From Conus ventricosus (Eukaryota; Mollusca; Gastropoda; Neogastropoda; Conidae): a stretch of DNA of 64,000 bases. Under the pieces are notes generated by a model. That model saw only the letters and a list, made by a program, of their open reading frames with translations. It ran no database searches and had not been told where the DNA came from. Position numbers and translations under genes: made by a program. The stretch's first letter is position 1. Each line of letters starts with the position of its first letter. Where the stretch lies: contig CM031595.1 in assembly GCA_018398815.1 (NCBI GenBank), positions 138,831,059-138,895,058 of the forward strand. The letters are read 5' to 3'. This document shows, piece by piece, positions 55,551 to 63,369 of this stretch.

Positions 55551-55872
55551 GCTGTGGAAAAGCAAATCAGTTTCTATCACTTCGTTAAGTTTGGTTCTTC
55601 CACACATTCACACACCAATACAAGCAAGCACCAACACATGCATGTTTGCAAAACACATGCACATGCGTGCACACACACACGTTAGCTAACTGAAGATTTT
55701 TTTAAAAATTGACAGAACAGAGCAAAGATTTATACAAACGAACTCCACAGCAATCCCGGAGCCATCTTACTTCTCTCCATGCTTCCAGCAGGCATCAGAC
55801 ACAGGATGGTACTTGCTCTTACTGGGCTCATAGCTGGTGTCACTGACTCCTTTCCCATCTGACTTACTGTCA
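32954..55872 (-). CDS. LIG1: DNA ligase 1, ATP-dependent; 16 exons placed, 5' end missing
   Basis: Exons 5' to 3' on the - strand: 55872-55771, 54997-54941, 54318-54147, 53770-53706, 52198-52097, 50331-50163, 48955-48856, 47316-47231, 45121-45006, 44410-44204, 42386-42170, 41086-41004, 40635-40483, 40070-39872, 39594-39502, 33040-32954. All have AG/GT borders and joining phases. They encode about 668 residues matching human LIG1 from about residue 255 to the end: DNA-binding domain, adenylation domain with the lysine motif [10 protein letters not shown], and OB domain. LIG1 seals nicks, joining Okazaki fragments with PCNA and completing excision repair, in the nucleus. Two single-base indels (54262-54265, 39962-39964) break the frame and look like homopolymer errors. 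The PIP-box end was not found. The last intron holds a hAT transposon. Confidence 0.95.
33041..34272 (-). other. Last LIG1 intron, 3' part
   Basis: The segment has a duplicated AAGTGTTTTAAAAACTCCCAAGATG (about 33415-33440 and 33547-33570) separated by a G-rich run (33460-33498). No gene is seen. Its left end is the LIG1 acceptor and its right end the hAT insertion site. Confidence 0.5.
34555..34880. repeat. About 66 bp tandem repeat near the hAT left end
   Basis: GGATTAAAGAGAGCCAC plus CAGCTATCTACTTAACTTTC plus ACAAAGTTCAGTCTG recurs about five times with small length changes. It is just inside the hAT terminus, a position where many hAT elements have transposase-binding subterminal repeats; that role is inference. 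Confidence 0.8.
35040..36861 (-). pseudogene. hAT transposase, main catalytic exon, frame-broken
   Basis: TTTTCAG acceptor at 36862 opens [16 protein letters not shown]. RNase H-like landmarks follow in order: [11 protein letters not shown] (first Asp), [13 protein letters not shown] (second Asp), [10 protein letters not shown] (CxxH), and CERGFSSQN in the C-terminal dimerisation region. This arrangement matches the hAT group that includes ZNF862- and KIAA1586-like proteins. A short stretch (about 35853-35975, [15 protein letters not shown]) is in a different frame, so two compensating indels interrupt the product. The end reads into the stop near 35040. Confidence 0.8.
36940..37560. repeat. 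Low-complexity block in the hAT intron
   Basis: Poly(A) (36950-36977), (CA)n/(CT)n (37121-37190), T, C and G homopolymers and GA repeats fill the transposase intron. TTTGCTTCCAG-ACACA with its surroundings occurs twice (about 37110 and 37368), showing a local duplication of about 260 bp. Confidence 0.8.
37561..38991 (-). pseudogene. hAT transposase first exon, split by a nested insertion
   Basis: A start at 38989-38991 gives [18 protein letters not shown], an N-terminus common in this hAT group. The frame runs to 38901, is interrupted by a 933 bp insertion, and resumes at 37967 with acidic sequence ([10 protein letters not shown]). A zinc finger follows, [20 protein letters not shown]...C...H...H (TTF/BED-like), in a frame one base off. 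The donor ACTCAG/GTGGGT is at 37561, joining to 36861. The nested insertion alone makes it non-functional. Confidence 0.72.
37963..38905. mobile_element. Nested 933 bp non-autonomous element with TATCA duplication
   Basis: Ends CAGGGTTC...AGG (37968) and GAACCCTG (to 38900) are inverted repeats. TATCA flanks both sides directly (37963-37967, 38901-38905). Inside, AAAAGGACC-type repeats cluster near both ends. There is no open frame of note. It splits the hAT transposase exon, so it inserted later. A hAT-type non-autonomous element is the best guess. Confidence 0.75.
39502..39594 (-). CDS. LIG1: LIG1 exon: motif [19 protein letters not shown]
   Basis: 93 bp, 31 codons: [20 protein letters not shown] and [20 protein letters not shown] is motif VI of the OB domain. 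The donor TCACAG/GTATGT is strong; reading through gives only VCKIKQ and a stop. The true continuation is 6.5 kb away at 33040. Confidence 0.95.
39872..40070 (-). CDS. LIG1: LIG1 exon with a one-base insertion
   Basis: [20 protein letters not shown] then [16 protein letters not shown] is in one frame and [20 protein letters not shown] then [10 protein letters not shown] in the next. The break is at an AAA (TTT on the + strand, 39962-39964); one base fewer restores a 66-codon exon with matching phases (199 observed, 198 expected). [12 protein letters not shown] is the conserved OB segment. Likely a sequence error. Confidence 0.88.
40483..40635 (-). CDS. LIG1: LIG1 exon: motif V and start of OB domain
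   Basis: 153 bp, 51 codons, phase 0-0: [56 protein letters not shown] is motif V with the lysines that contact AMP. The rest forms the first strands of the OB-fold domain. Confidence 0.95.
41004..41086 (-). CDS. LIG1: LIG1 exon: EGLMVKTLD motif
   Basis: 83 bp encoding (G)[18 protein letters not shown] and [15 protein letters not shown] is nucleotidyltransferase motif IV; RSHNWLK leads into motif V. Acceptor TTCCAG, donor CTGAAG/GTGAGT. Confidence 0.95.
42170..42386 (-). CDS. LIG1: LIG1 exon: [13 protein letters not shown]
   Basis: 217 bp encoding [60 protein letters not shown] and [25 protein letters not shown] is a signature of eukaryotic ATP ligases. The TTAAAG/GTGAAG donor splits a Gly codon. 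Confidence 0.95.
43064..43559 (-). mobile_element. tRNA-headed SINE, copy 1, with target duplication
   Basis: Body 43075-43548 on the - strand begins GGGAGCCGGAATAGCTCAGT TGGTAGAGCGCC (A box) with GGCTCGAATCTCCG (B box). The head resembles a tRNA with a CGT in the anticodon position, followed by a 400 bp body. Near-perfect 11 bp duplications ATTAGGAATAC / ATTAGGAAAAC flank it (43064-43074, 43549-43559). A head this close to a tRNA could be mistaken for a tRNA gene. Confidence 0.8.
44204..44410 (-). CDS. LIG1: LIG1 exon: adenylation domain, SRNSEDNT
   Basis: 207 bp, 69 codons, phase 0-0: [77 protein letters not shown] and DAEAVAWD are adenylation-domain motifs (motif III-type SRN and the acidic metal/ATP region). 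It joins directly to DADESQIK. Confidence 0.95.
44434..44575. repeat. About 31 bp tandem repeat in LIG1 intron
   Basis: Five degenerate copies of TTCATGAAAATACTATGTTC plus AATTTCAAGG directly upstream (on the LIG1 strand) of the exon at 44204-44410. Confidence 0.75.
45006..45121 (-). CDS. LIG1: LIG1 exon with the active-site lysine
   Basis: 116 bp encoding [20 protein letters not shown] and [24 protein letters not shown] is nucleotidyltransferase motif I (KxDGxR); its lysine corresponds to human K568, which carries AMP in the first step of ligation. Everything needed at this motif is present. Confidence 0.95.
45610..45797 (-). mobile_element. Truncated copy of the long retroposon's 3' module
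   Basis: On the - strand the end GTGCAGTGCCATTAAGGTGG plus CATAGAAGATGGGACAGC and an A-rich tail matches the 3' end of the long tRNA-headed element (28215-28268). Only about 185 bp remain, so this copy is 5'-truncated. It directly adjoins the SINE at 45807-46229. Confidence 0.6.
45798..46238 (-). mobile_element. tRNA-headed SINE, copy 2, with target duplication
   Basis: Body 45807-46229 aligns along its length with 43075-43548: same head (GGAATAGCTCAGTTG), GTACAGGGGGATTTTT, and TTAATG-CGGGATG-AAAAACAG regions, ending in an A-rich tract. ATAAGTGTT flanks both sides (45798-45806, 46230-46238). The B box is more decayed than in copy 1. Confidence 0.8.
47231..47316 (-). CDS. LIG1: LIG1 exon: [20 protein letters not shown]
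   Basis: 86 bp encoding (C)[20 protein letters not shown] then PQHCKLTP(G), joining the DNA-binding domain to the adenylation domain. The CACCTG/GTGAGA donor splits the Gly of the conserved [12 protein letters not shown] motif. Confidence 0.92.
47317..48855 (-). other. LIG1 intron, no feature recognised
   Basis: AT-rich intron with A-runs (47877-47892) and a CA-rich segment (48700-48740). The + strand open stretch at 47957-48232 has no domain I recognise. Confidence 0.5.
48856..48955 (-). CDS. LIG1: LIG1 exon: [12 protein letters not shown]...
   Basis: 100 bp encoding (E)[20 protein letters not shown] and [12 protein letters not shown], ending two bases into a Cys codon (TG/T). It matches EFPPAMVDAGKG...LKQTFC of human LIG1. 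The tail between the two is poorly conserved, as in other species. Confidence 0.9.
49055..49776. mobile_element. 710 bp non-autonomous hAT-like element with TATCAG duplication
   Basis: Inverted ends CAGGGCTTCTG (49061) and CAGAAGCCCTG (to 49770) are flanked directly by TATCAG (49055-49060, 49771-49776). Inside, GGGTCCC-type motifs recur near both ends (49100-49150 and 49678-49700). There is no transposase. The target and the 6 bp duplication resemble those of the other hAT-like elements here. Confidence 0.8.
49862..50041. repeat. Tandem repeat beside the hAT-like element
   Basis: About five alternating copies of ATTCAAAACTGCAGAGGATA plus TATCATCTGTATTCTTTGA or a shorter ACCTGTATTTCTTTAAATC form. 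Confidence 0.8.
50163..50331 (-). CDS. LIG1: LIG1 exon: [20 protein letters not shown]
   Basis: 169 bp encoding [40 protein letters not shown] and [16 protein letters not shown]. The stretch [21 protein letters not shown] is close to vertebrate LIG1 and belongs to the DNA-binding domain. The donor CCAAG/GTAGGT leaves a split Glu codon. Confidence 0.95.
50332..51765 (-). other. LIG1 intron, no gene
   Basis: Unique intron sequence that becomes repeat-like from about 51400, where TCATTTCAGC- and TCACATTT-type phrases foreshadow the 35 bp array that follows. Confidence 0.45.
51766..52117. repeat. 35 bp minisatellite containing the LIG1 exon end and splice donor
   Basis: On the LIG1 strand each unit reads GCTGAAATGACTGGCAATTC plus TGTGAGTGTGTGACT. 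The first unit is the genuine end of the exon at 52097-52198 (AEMTGNS) and its GTGAGT donor. About nine further copies follow downstream in the intron, the nearest almost identical, later ones reading TGGCAGTTCT. The repeat thus multiplies a coding end plus a donor site. Confidence 0.85.
52097..52198 (-). CDS. LIG1: LIG1 exon: [20 protein letters not shown]...TGNS
   Basis: 102 bp, phase 0-0. It encodes [20 protein letters not shown] then [13 protein letters not shown], matching the SRSTQR...LT..GVFSKFRDIA-LTG region of human LIG1. The donor ATTCT/GTGAGT and the last 20 or so coding bases recur in the minisatellite immediately downstream (51766-52117). An alternative acceptor five bases in would break the frame. 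Confidence 0.9.
52800..53330 (-). mobile_element. Diverged copy of the long retroposon's 3' module
   Basis: Order and spacing of TAGTGGCATTACACC, CCACAACCACATCCAGGT, GTCACTGCACTGCTTC, GTCTGTTCTGATCCAA and GCTCATGAACTTGAAA parallel 21320-21640. No tRNA head or target duplication was found, so it is either truncated or too diverged. Confidence 0.55.
53706..53770 (-). CDS. LIG1: LIG1 exon: [21 protein letters not shown]
   Basis: 65 bp; G/GT completes a Gly with the previous exon and it ends in phase 0 with GCAGAG/GTAAGC. It encodes [20 protein letters not shown] plus E, the GDLG(L/I)VAE segment being invariant in ligase 1 proteins. Confidence 0.9.
54147..54318 (-). CDS. LIG1: LIG1 exon with a one-base deletion
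   Basis: Entry G/TTACAG gives [19 protein letters not shown] in one frame; the remainder [20 protein letters not shown] then [18 protein letters not shown] is in another. The switch falls in a run of four C (54262-54265, G on the + strand). Length is 172 where 173 keeps the flanking phases, so one base is missing. Both halves match LIG1 without substitutions of note, pointing to a sequence error over decay. Confidence 0.85.
54941..54997 (-). CDS. LIG1: LIG1 exon: [18 protein letters not shown]
   Basis: 57 bp encoding [18 protein letters not shown], the helix that in vertebrates reads VPYLAVARTFEKIEEVSA. It ends two bases into an Arg codon (AG/G). The donor is GCAAG/GTATTG. Confidence 0.9.
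55494..55550. repeat. (CA)n microsatellite
   Basis: Nearly pure CA run in a LIG1 intron, flanked by further CA-rich sequence to about 55680. Confidence 0.9.
55771..55872 (-). CDS. LIG1: LIG1 exon: start of DNA-binding domain
   Basis: CTGTTTCAG acceptor; reads [20 protein letters not shown] then [13 protein letters not shown] and splits a Lys codon (AA/A) with the next exon. YHPV-DACWK is the start of the conserved DNA-binding domain. The first half, before YHP, is the variable linker. The acceptor and first 35 bases are repeated in the minisatellite at 55837-56260, so which acceptor copy is used is not certain. Confidence 0.85.
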
Positions 55873-56260
55873 CTGAAACAGAAAACATTTAGTGTCACTG
55901 ACTCCTTTCCCATCTGACTTACTGTCACTGAAACAGAAAACATTTAGTGTCACTGACTCCTTTCCCATCTGACTTACTGTCACTGAAACAGAAAACATTT
56001 AGTGTCACTGAAACAGAAAACATTTACTGTCACTGAAACAGAAAACATTTAGTGTCACTGACTCCTTCCCATCTGCCTTACTGTCACTGAAACAGAAAAC
56101 ATTTGGTGTATCTGCCCCCTTTCCCATCCACTGAAGTGAACAGAGAACAGCAGGTGTCACTGATTCTTTTCCTGTCTGACCTAGCGTCAGTGAAACTGAA
56201 AACAGCAGATGCAACTGACCCCTTTCCCATCTGATTTACTGTCACTGAAACAATCAGAAA
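55837..56260. repeat. 55 bp minisatellite containing a LIG1 splice acceptor and exon start
   Basis: The + strand unit TGTCACTGACTCCTTTCCCA plus TCTGACTTACTGTCACTGAA plus ACAGAAAACATTTAG (55 bp) occurs three times perfectly, then in shortened and diverged forms. On the LIG1 strand each unit holds TTTTCTGTTTCAG (pyrimidine tract and acceptor) and TGACAGTAAGTCAGATGGGA (first coding bases of the 55771-55872 exon). The exon lies at the downstream edge of the array. Confidence 0.88.
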
Positions 56261-57115
56261 TCAAGTACTGTCATCAACTCTGTTCCAAAAAGACTTTCTG
56301 ACACTAAACCAGCTGGTGTCACAAACTCTTTCTCATCTGACTTGTTCAGGGCTTGAAATGTCAACCCGTCTGTTTGTCCAGGACAATTAAACCTGGGACA
56401 AGTGGAAATGCCTCTCCACTTGTTCTCTGGGCAGCCAATTGTTGACTATGTCAATGAAACACTGACTGACCATTCAGTCTCAGTTCAGACTGATTACAAT
56501 TCCCTGCTCTCCTTGTCACTTTCTAAAGCATGTCAGCAGCATGCAAACATTGCGCTTGGTCAGTTCAGAAACTATAAATCTCCTCCTGTTGTTTCTCCCT
56601 CTCAGGTGAGCATCATACTTGTGCAGACCATACTATCACTGGCATGATTTATCTGACTTTGTCCTTTACTTTTTAACCAATGGTTGACAAGCAGAAATTA
56701 GGGGAAAAAGAAGTCGTATTTTGTGTGGGTTTTTTCTTTAACCTACTTGTTCCAGTGACAACTGAATGTTGTCTGGTATCTATAGTTTCTGTAGTTCTGT
56801 CACAGTCACTGAAAACTGAAAACAGAAAGCTGGTGTCACAACTCCTTTCCTTTCTGACTTACCATCACTGAAACAACCCCAAAACCATTTTTCAGAACAT
56901 CTCCATGAAAAGAGACAGAAAGAGGAGAACAACTGCTGAAAAACGAGAAAAATATTCGAGGACACAGAAAGAAACGGGAGACACACAGATAGAGAGAGAA
57001 AGAGAGAGAGAGAGGGGGGAGGGAACAGAGAGAGGCGAGACAGAGAGACAGCGAGAGAGGGAGGGGACAGAGAGAGGGAAGGGGAGGGAGGGAGAGAGAG
57101 ACAGAGAGTTAGTGA

Positions 57116-57161
<46 letters not shown>

Positions 57162-57300
57162 AGAGAGAGAGAAAGAGACAGAGGGAAAGAGAGAGAGTGA
57201 GAGAGAAAGAAAGGGACAAGAGGGAGGGAGGCACAAAGAAGGACAGCAGGAAGGGACAGGAGAATTAATGGAGGGGAGGAGAAGTGCCTGCCACTACAAT
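56261..57300. other. LIG1 upstream region, GA-rich
   Basis: 56261-56900 is unique or a faint continuation of the 55 bp array (56840-56880). 56980-57240 is a (GA)n-rich microsatellite block. No exon encoding the PIP box or N-terminal LIG1 was recognised. Confidence 0.5.
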
Positions 57301-58020
57301 CAGGCTTAGCCGGCGGAGTCTACAATGGAGCCACAGAGCAGGAAGCCAGCCCGGCCCTCCCCACCACACAGATCTGTCCTTCTTCAAACACCAACACAAA
57401 AAAAAGACACATTCAATTTCAAGGGGGTACTCTCGGTTCAATAACGTTTTCAGCGCTATCCACTCAATTCATCCTCACACACCCCCGACGGCGCTGTCTT
57501 GTGTTATGCAAATTAGATAGCCAGTAAAGGAGATGAAGTTCTCAGACTCTTGTTGGAGTCTGTAGGCTTGCACTTCAAGGATACGTTCAGATAACACTAC
57601 TCTGTATCTGTTCACTGTGATAACATACAAACACATGCAATTTTGTTCCTACTAACACCAGCCTGACACCATGACACCAGTAACTTAATAACAACTAAAA
57701 CCAAAAAACAATCAAGAAGAAAAAAAGAAAAGAAAAAAAATTAAATCACAAAATAACAACAACAAAAACATAAGGCCCAAACATTCATTTTCCCGTTATC
57801 CATTGTTCCCTCAGACATTTACATGATTCTTCTTATATGTCTGTGCTTCTTTGTGGCATTTCTGCTGTCAAATGTGCACTGAACCCTGTAGGTCCTCATT
57901 GTGTGGTTCTCTAGTTCTTGTCGCTTTGTGCCCTATCTTCCTGATGCTTTGTATTCTATTTTCCTCACTGTGTTCTTTCGTGCTCTGCCTTCCGGTACTC
58001 TATTTTCTACTTCACGTAAT
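57301..58020. other. No feature recognised
   Basis: Mixed sequence with an A-rich stretch (57700-57770). I found no coding, RNA or mobile signal. Confidence 0.4.
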
Positions 58021-58321
58021 TTCACATGTTCTACCTCACTGTTACTTTCTGTCTTATCACTGTTACTTTCTGTCTTATCACTGTTACTTTCTGACTTATC
58101 ACTGTTACTTTCTGTCTTATCTCTCTGTTGCTTTCTGCTTGACCTTCCAATTACTTTGTCCTCAACCCCCCCCCCCCCCCCACATGTTCTACCTCACTGT
58201 TACTTTCTGTCTTATCACTGTTACTTTCTGTCTTATCACTGTTACTTTCTGACTTATCACTGTTACTTTCTGTCTTATCTCTCTGTTGCTTTCTGCTTGA
58301 CCTTCCAATTACTTTGTCCTC

Positions 58322-58367
<46 letters not shown>

Positions 58368-58372
58368 AGTTA
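58021..58372. repeat. 158 bp duplication separated by C homopolymers
   Basis: ACATGTTCTACCTCACTGTT through TTGTCCTCAACC occurs twice (about 58026-58165 and 58182-58325). Each copy contains four ACTGTTACTTTCTGTCTTATC units and ends in a C-run (58166-58181, then 58325-58367). Confidence 0.9.
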
Positions 58373-58900
58373 CACTGTGCTCTATCTTCTTGCTCTATAT
58401 TCCTGTTATTTTGTACTGTGTCTTCCTATCAGCTTTACACCCTATCTTCCTGCTGTTCATGCTCCATCTCCCTGTGCTTTGCGCTCCATCTCCCTGTTTT
58501 GTGCTCCATCTCTCTGTGCTTTGTCCTCCATATCTCTACTGCTTTATGCTCTATCACCCCATAACCTTATGCTCCATCTCCCTGTGCTTTGTCCTCTATA
58601 TCTCTACTGCTTTTTGTTTTGTTCTATCACCTCATAACCTTATGCTCCATCTCCCTGTGCTTTGTCCTCTATATCTCTACTGCTTTATGCTCTATCACCC
58701 CATAAGTGTATGCTCCATCACCCTGTTGCTTTGTGCTCTCTTTGTTGCTTTGTTACCTACCTCTATGTTACTTTGTGCTTTATCTCCTTGTTCCTTTGTG
58801 CTCTATCTTACTTTGTGCTTTATCTCCTTGTTCCTTTGTGCTCTATGTCCCATTTGCTCTGTGTTCTATCTCCCTGTAACTTTCTCAGCTATCTCCCTTT
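58373..58900. repeat. Diverged short tandem repeats (CTTTGTGCTCTATCTCCCTG type)
   Basis: Irregular repetition of about 20-60 bp CT/GT phrases. Long open frames on the + strand here follow from the composition and are not called as genes. Confidence 0.75.
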
Positions 58901-58904
58901 TCAA

Positions 58905-58955
58905 ATTCATGTTATTTATAGCTCAGTCGGCCCCGAGGGGCCGTATCAGGCCTGC
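58905..58955 (-). mobile_element. Diverged third copy of the short SINE tail
   Basis: The - strand GGCCTGATACGGCCCCTCGG plus GGCCGACTGAGCTATAAATAACAT aligns with the core at 5392-5453 (AGCCCTGATGTGGCCCTTTG plus CGGTCGGCTGGGCTATAA). It has a perfect GGCCCCTCGGGGCC palindrome in place of GGCCCTTTGCGGTC. No target duplication was found. Confidence 0.45.
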
Positions 58956-59201
58956 AACATCATCAAATTCGATTCTTTACACATCCTATATAAGTAAAAA
59001 CAAACAAACAACAACACTCAATAAACCAGATACCTTAAAACATTCAAAATATACTTGAAAATATTTGTTTCTAAAATCTCATAGCAGATGAAAAATTATT
59101 TATCTCTTTCAAGCACTTAAAAATCACATATGGCTGAACACCTTTGAACAGGCTTTTTCATGGAGTCTGCGGTAAAACTGCCTTGCACTCTTTCTATTGC
59201 T

Positions 59202-59560
59202 TTTGTCTGTTTCTCCCTGTTGGTTAGTGCTATTTCTCTGTTGCTTTCTGCTCCATCTCCCTGTTCATTTTGTCTGTTTCTCCCTGTTGGTTAGTGCTAT
59301 TTCTCTGTTGCTTTCTGCTCCATCTCCCTGTTCATTTTGCTGTTTCTCCCTGTTGGTTAGTGCTATTTCTCTGTTGCTTTCTGCTCCATCTCCCTGTTCA
59401 TTTTGTCTGTTTCTCCCTGTTGGTTAGTGCTATTTCTCTGTTGCTTTCTGCTCCATCTCCCTGTTCATTTTGTCTGTTTCTCCCTGTTGGTTAGTGCTAT
59501 TTCTCTGTTGCTTTCTGCTCCATCTCCCTGTTCATTTTGTGTGCTTTCTCCCTTTCCATT
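59202..59560. repeat. 67 bp tandem repeat, about five copies
   Basis: Near-perfect units of TTTGTCTGTTTCTCCCTGTT plus GGTTAGTGCTATTTCTCTGT plus TGCTTTCTGCTCCATCTCCC plus TGTTCAT. Confidence 0.95.
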
Positions 59561-59710
59561 GACAGTTTGATTTTATGAATGTTCTCCCTTTCCATTTACA
59601 GTTTGATTTTATGAATTTTCTCCCTTTCCGTTTGCAGTTTGATTTTATGAATTTTCTCCCCTTCCGTTTGCAGTTTGATTTTATGAATTTTTCTCCCTTT
59701 CCATTTGCAG
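59561..59710. repeat. 36 bp tandem repeat, about four copies
   Basis: TTTGATTTTATGAATTTTCT plus CCCTTTCCGTTTGCAG repeats four times with few changes, immediately after the 67 bp array. Confidence 0.9.
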
Positions 59711-60535
59711 TCTATCTCCACTGTTGCTTTGTGCTCCATCTCCCCGTTGATTTTGTGTACGATCTCCCTTTTCTTTTACAGTCTAGACTATCTCCATGCT
59801 AATTTTCAGTCTTATCTCCCACTTGCTTTTGTTCTCTTTCTTCTTCTTCTTCTTCCTAAAATACTGGTTCACTCAAAAACGAGTAGGTCACCAGCGCTTT
59901 GTGTTCTATGTTCCTCTGCTTTGTGTACTCTGTCCCTGTTGGTTTGTGCTTGAACTCCAAATTGCCTTACGCTCTATCTTTCTGTTGGTTTGTGCTCTGT
60001 CTCCACGCTGCTTTGTATTCTCTCTCTCTCTCTGTAGCTTTATATACTATCTCCCTGGCTTTGTGTTTTGTTGTGAGCCCTATTTCCCTGCTGCTTGGCT
60101 CGTGCTATATTCCCCGTTCCTTCTCATAGCCTGGAGTGGACGCATCCATTCCCTGTCCCTTCCAGCCCTGCTCCCCCCCCCTTTCCCAGGGAGGACTGGA
60201 ATGGATCAAGGAACTCAGGCAATGTATCTGTCGCTGAATTTCCATTTGTCTTTGGAACTTCGCTCCTCCCAAACCGCGTCAGCTCAAAGAGTTTCTACGT
60301 CTCTGGTACCCACTCTGCATATATGGCAACACATATGAAGGACAATAGTCAAGAGCAGTCAGCACCATACTATATATCAACATAACAGAAACTGGAGAGA
60401 AGGGAAGGTGGGGGGGGGTGGGAACAGGGAAGGTGGATGGGTGGAGGAAAGCGAGAGACAGAGGGAGAATGAAGGTGAAAGAGGAACCAGGGGTTTGAGT
60501 ATAGCCTAGCCAACCACGCATGGCCCTGTCAGGGT
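59711..60535. other. Low-complexity and unique sequence, no gene recognised
   Basis: CT-rich phrases continue to about 60110, followed by unique sequence and a G-run near 60410. Open frames on both strands lack domains and have no matching splice pattern. Confidence 0.4.
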
Positions 60536-60539
60536 TGTG

Positions 60540-61260
60540 AGCACATAGATCTATAGTCAAAATATTTATCAGTTTACAGCAGCTTGAACTACTGATATCT
60601 ATAGTCAAAATACACATCAATTTACAATAGCTTGAACTACTGATATCTATAGTCAAAATAAACATCAATTTACAGTCGCTGGACCACTGATATCTATAGT
60701 TAAAATACTCATCAATTTATAACAGCTGAACTACTGATATCTATAGTTAAAATACACATCAATTCACAATAGCTGAACTACTGATATCTATAGTCAAAAT
60801 ACACATAAACTTACAATAGCTTGAACTACTGATATCTATAGTCAAAATACACATCAATTTACAATAGCTTGAACTACTGATATCTATAGTCAAAATACAC
60901 ATCAATATACAATAGCTTGAACTACTGATATCTATAATCAAAATACACATCAATTTACAATAGCTGAACTACTGATATCTATTGTCAAACTACACATCAA
61001 TTAACTATAGCTTGAACTACTGATATCTATACTCAAAATACACATCAATATACAATAGCTTGAACTACTGATATCTATAGTCAAAATACACATCAATTTA
61101 CAATAGTTGAACTATTGATATCTATAGTCAAAATACACATCAACTTACAATAGCTGAACTACTGATATCTATAGTCGAAATACACATCAATTCACAATAG
61201 CTGAACTACTGATATCTATGGTCGAAATACACATCAATTCACAATAGCTGAACAACTCAT
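60540..61260. repeat. About 47 bp minisatellite with GATATC core
   Basis: About 15 units of GAACTACTGATATCTATAGT plus CAAAATACACATCAATTTAC plus AATAGCT, with variable loss of a TT near the start. Each unit has GATATC and near-palindromic CTATAG. Confidence 0.95.
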
Positions 61261-61611
61261 ATCTTCAAGATGGACAAAATTAAGCCATGGTAAGGGCGCC
61301 CGCCATTCTGCTTAACTGGTCATCGCCAGATAAAGATTTTTACAAATTCATTAATCAATATAACAGTGCAAAAACTAAAAGACAGAACAAGTAAGGTCAA
61401 ATACATGCTGAGGAATGGACAGCCACTGTCAAATGTGGATAGCGTTTACAGCATCATTACCTAGTCATCAGATTACAGCAACAAAGCTGTCATGTAACTA
61501 GGCACAAGATGTTTAAAGACTTTTCTGAACAAGGACAGAAGAATGAGCTTCAAAGACAAAAACAGTGAACAAGTAAAAAAAAAAAAAAAAAAGAGAGATC
61601 AAAACACACAC

Positions 61612-61648
<37 letters not shown>

Positions 61649-62795
61649 CAGAGAGACAGACAGAGAGAGAGCCAGACAGCCACAGACAGAAATACAGAGA
61701 AAGAGAGACAAAGGACGCTACTAGCAAAGAATTTCCAGACAACAGGGAGGAGGGGTGCTGGGGGGGGGGGGGGGGGCCTCCTTTTCTCTTACTGCCAATT
61801 CAGTCCAATCCAATCCATGTTCTTTATAGCCTAGCTGACAGCATAGTGGCCATAGCAGGGCTGTTACCATGTCAAAATTACTTCCAGATATGTATACCCC
61901 CCTATCCCCCCCCCCCCCCCCCCCAAAAAAAAAAAGAAAAAAATTATAGCATGCTAAGAAATGGCTTAAAACAATCTCTACTTTGCCCCAAATCATAGAT
62001 TGAATACAAAATATTCAACTCTTTAAAACTCAAATAAAAAAAATATCTGGTGGAACTTGTCTGAACAAGGGCTTCAAGCCATCTGCTGTAAAAAAAAAAA
62101 TAATAAAAAAAAAGTAAAAAAAAATTAAAGCTTAATTTAATATCATGAACTTTCAACAATCTGCAAGAACATGTCTCAGGTCCAGTGGTGAACACCCTCC
62201 ATTTCCAACTGATAAATCTACTGTGGTAACAAGTTATTCAGAAACGTATTGTGCTGTATAATGATTTGGGTTTTTTGTTGTCTTTTTTTAATTTATTCAT
62301 TTTTTAAAAAATATTTTCTGCCTTTAGGCACTTTAACCGTTTTTTTTTTTTACTGCACTGCATTTCACATAACTAATTTCCTATCCACATGAAATTTTGG
62401 TGAAGACTAAACTACCCTCATGGAAAAGAGCTGTTTAGTCAACTGAATGTACCACCAACATCACAACTCCTCCCCTCTCATCTCTCTCAGATCAGGGATG
62501 AGTCCTTTGTTGTTTCAGGTTCTTCTCTTGTGTACAAATTCTAGGGACTTCCGTCTGCCCCCCACTAGAACCAGTCTGCCACACAGGATCATGGAGTAAG
62601 CCAAAATAATCCCCCTCGTCTGATCCCAGGATTGAAACTGTCGCATGTCTTTGCCACACAAAGCATCACTGTCCTGCTCACAGAAAGTAGGGCAGACTCT
62701 GGCATTCAAAATTTACCGTTGTCACGTTTCTTATCAAAGAGGAGCATTTTTCTTAAAACAAAACAAAACAAAACTTGTCAGAAAAAGCCTTCTCT

Positions 62796-62832
<37 letters not shown>

Positions 62833-63365
62833 TAAAACCTTTCTCTTCATACTCATCCTCTTTCCCCACTCTCCCATCCCCTGAGACCTTAGCATTATTG
62901 AAACTGACTGCTTGAAACTTTCAGAGACAAATTTTATCTATCTTGTAAAACCATGTAAAACCAAGAAATGGCCAGTCTCTAAAAGCTAAGGTAACACTAG
63001 GTGGGGAAAAAAAAGCAAGAAAACAAGTCAGCATATCATGTCTGAAAAAACTACCAAGGAGTTTTACTAGGTGTATTTTGTGGTGGTGCAAGCTTTTAAG
63101 TGTATCATATTCACGAGCACAAAATACACCTCAGCTGGGATTCATGATGAGCCCAGGCTGGACTGAGAGACTTACAACTTCTTGTGAGCAGACAGTGCCA
63201 CTGTGGGTGTGTTCACTATCTGCTCATGGAATACTGTCAGGCACTTAGTCCACTATCAGCTCTACATACATCCAAGACCTGAAGATCTGGATGAGGGATA
63301 AACACATCAGGCAAAAAGACAATCCAAAATGAAAACATTAGTTAAAGCAAACCAGTGAAGAAAGA
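61261..63365. other. No gene recognised; several homopolymer and microsatellite runs
   Basis: Contains A-runs (61577-61592, 62089-62130), a GA run (61617-61647), G-runs (61760-61776), C-runs (61907-61924, 62804-62830) and otherwise unique AT-rich sequence. Confidence 0.45.
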
Positions 63366-63369
63366 AACA

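Noticed and set aside
56402..56647. 81-codon + strand open frame near the LIG1 upstream region
   Set aside because: No motif, wrong strand for LIG1, and composition typical of intron.
57851..59058. 385-codon + strand open frame rich in Leu, Ser, Cys and Pro
   Set aside because: It follows from CT-rich tandem repeats and C homopolymers, with no domain or splice structure.
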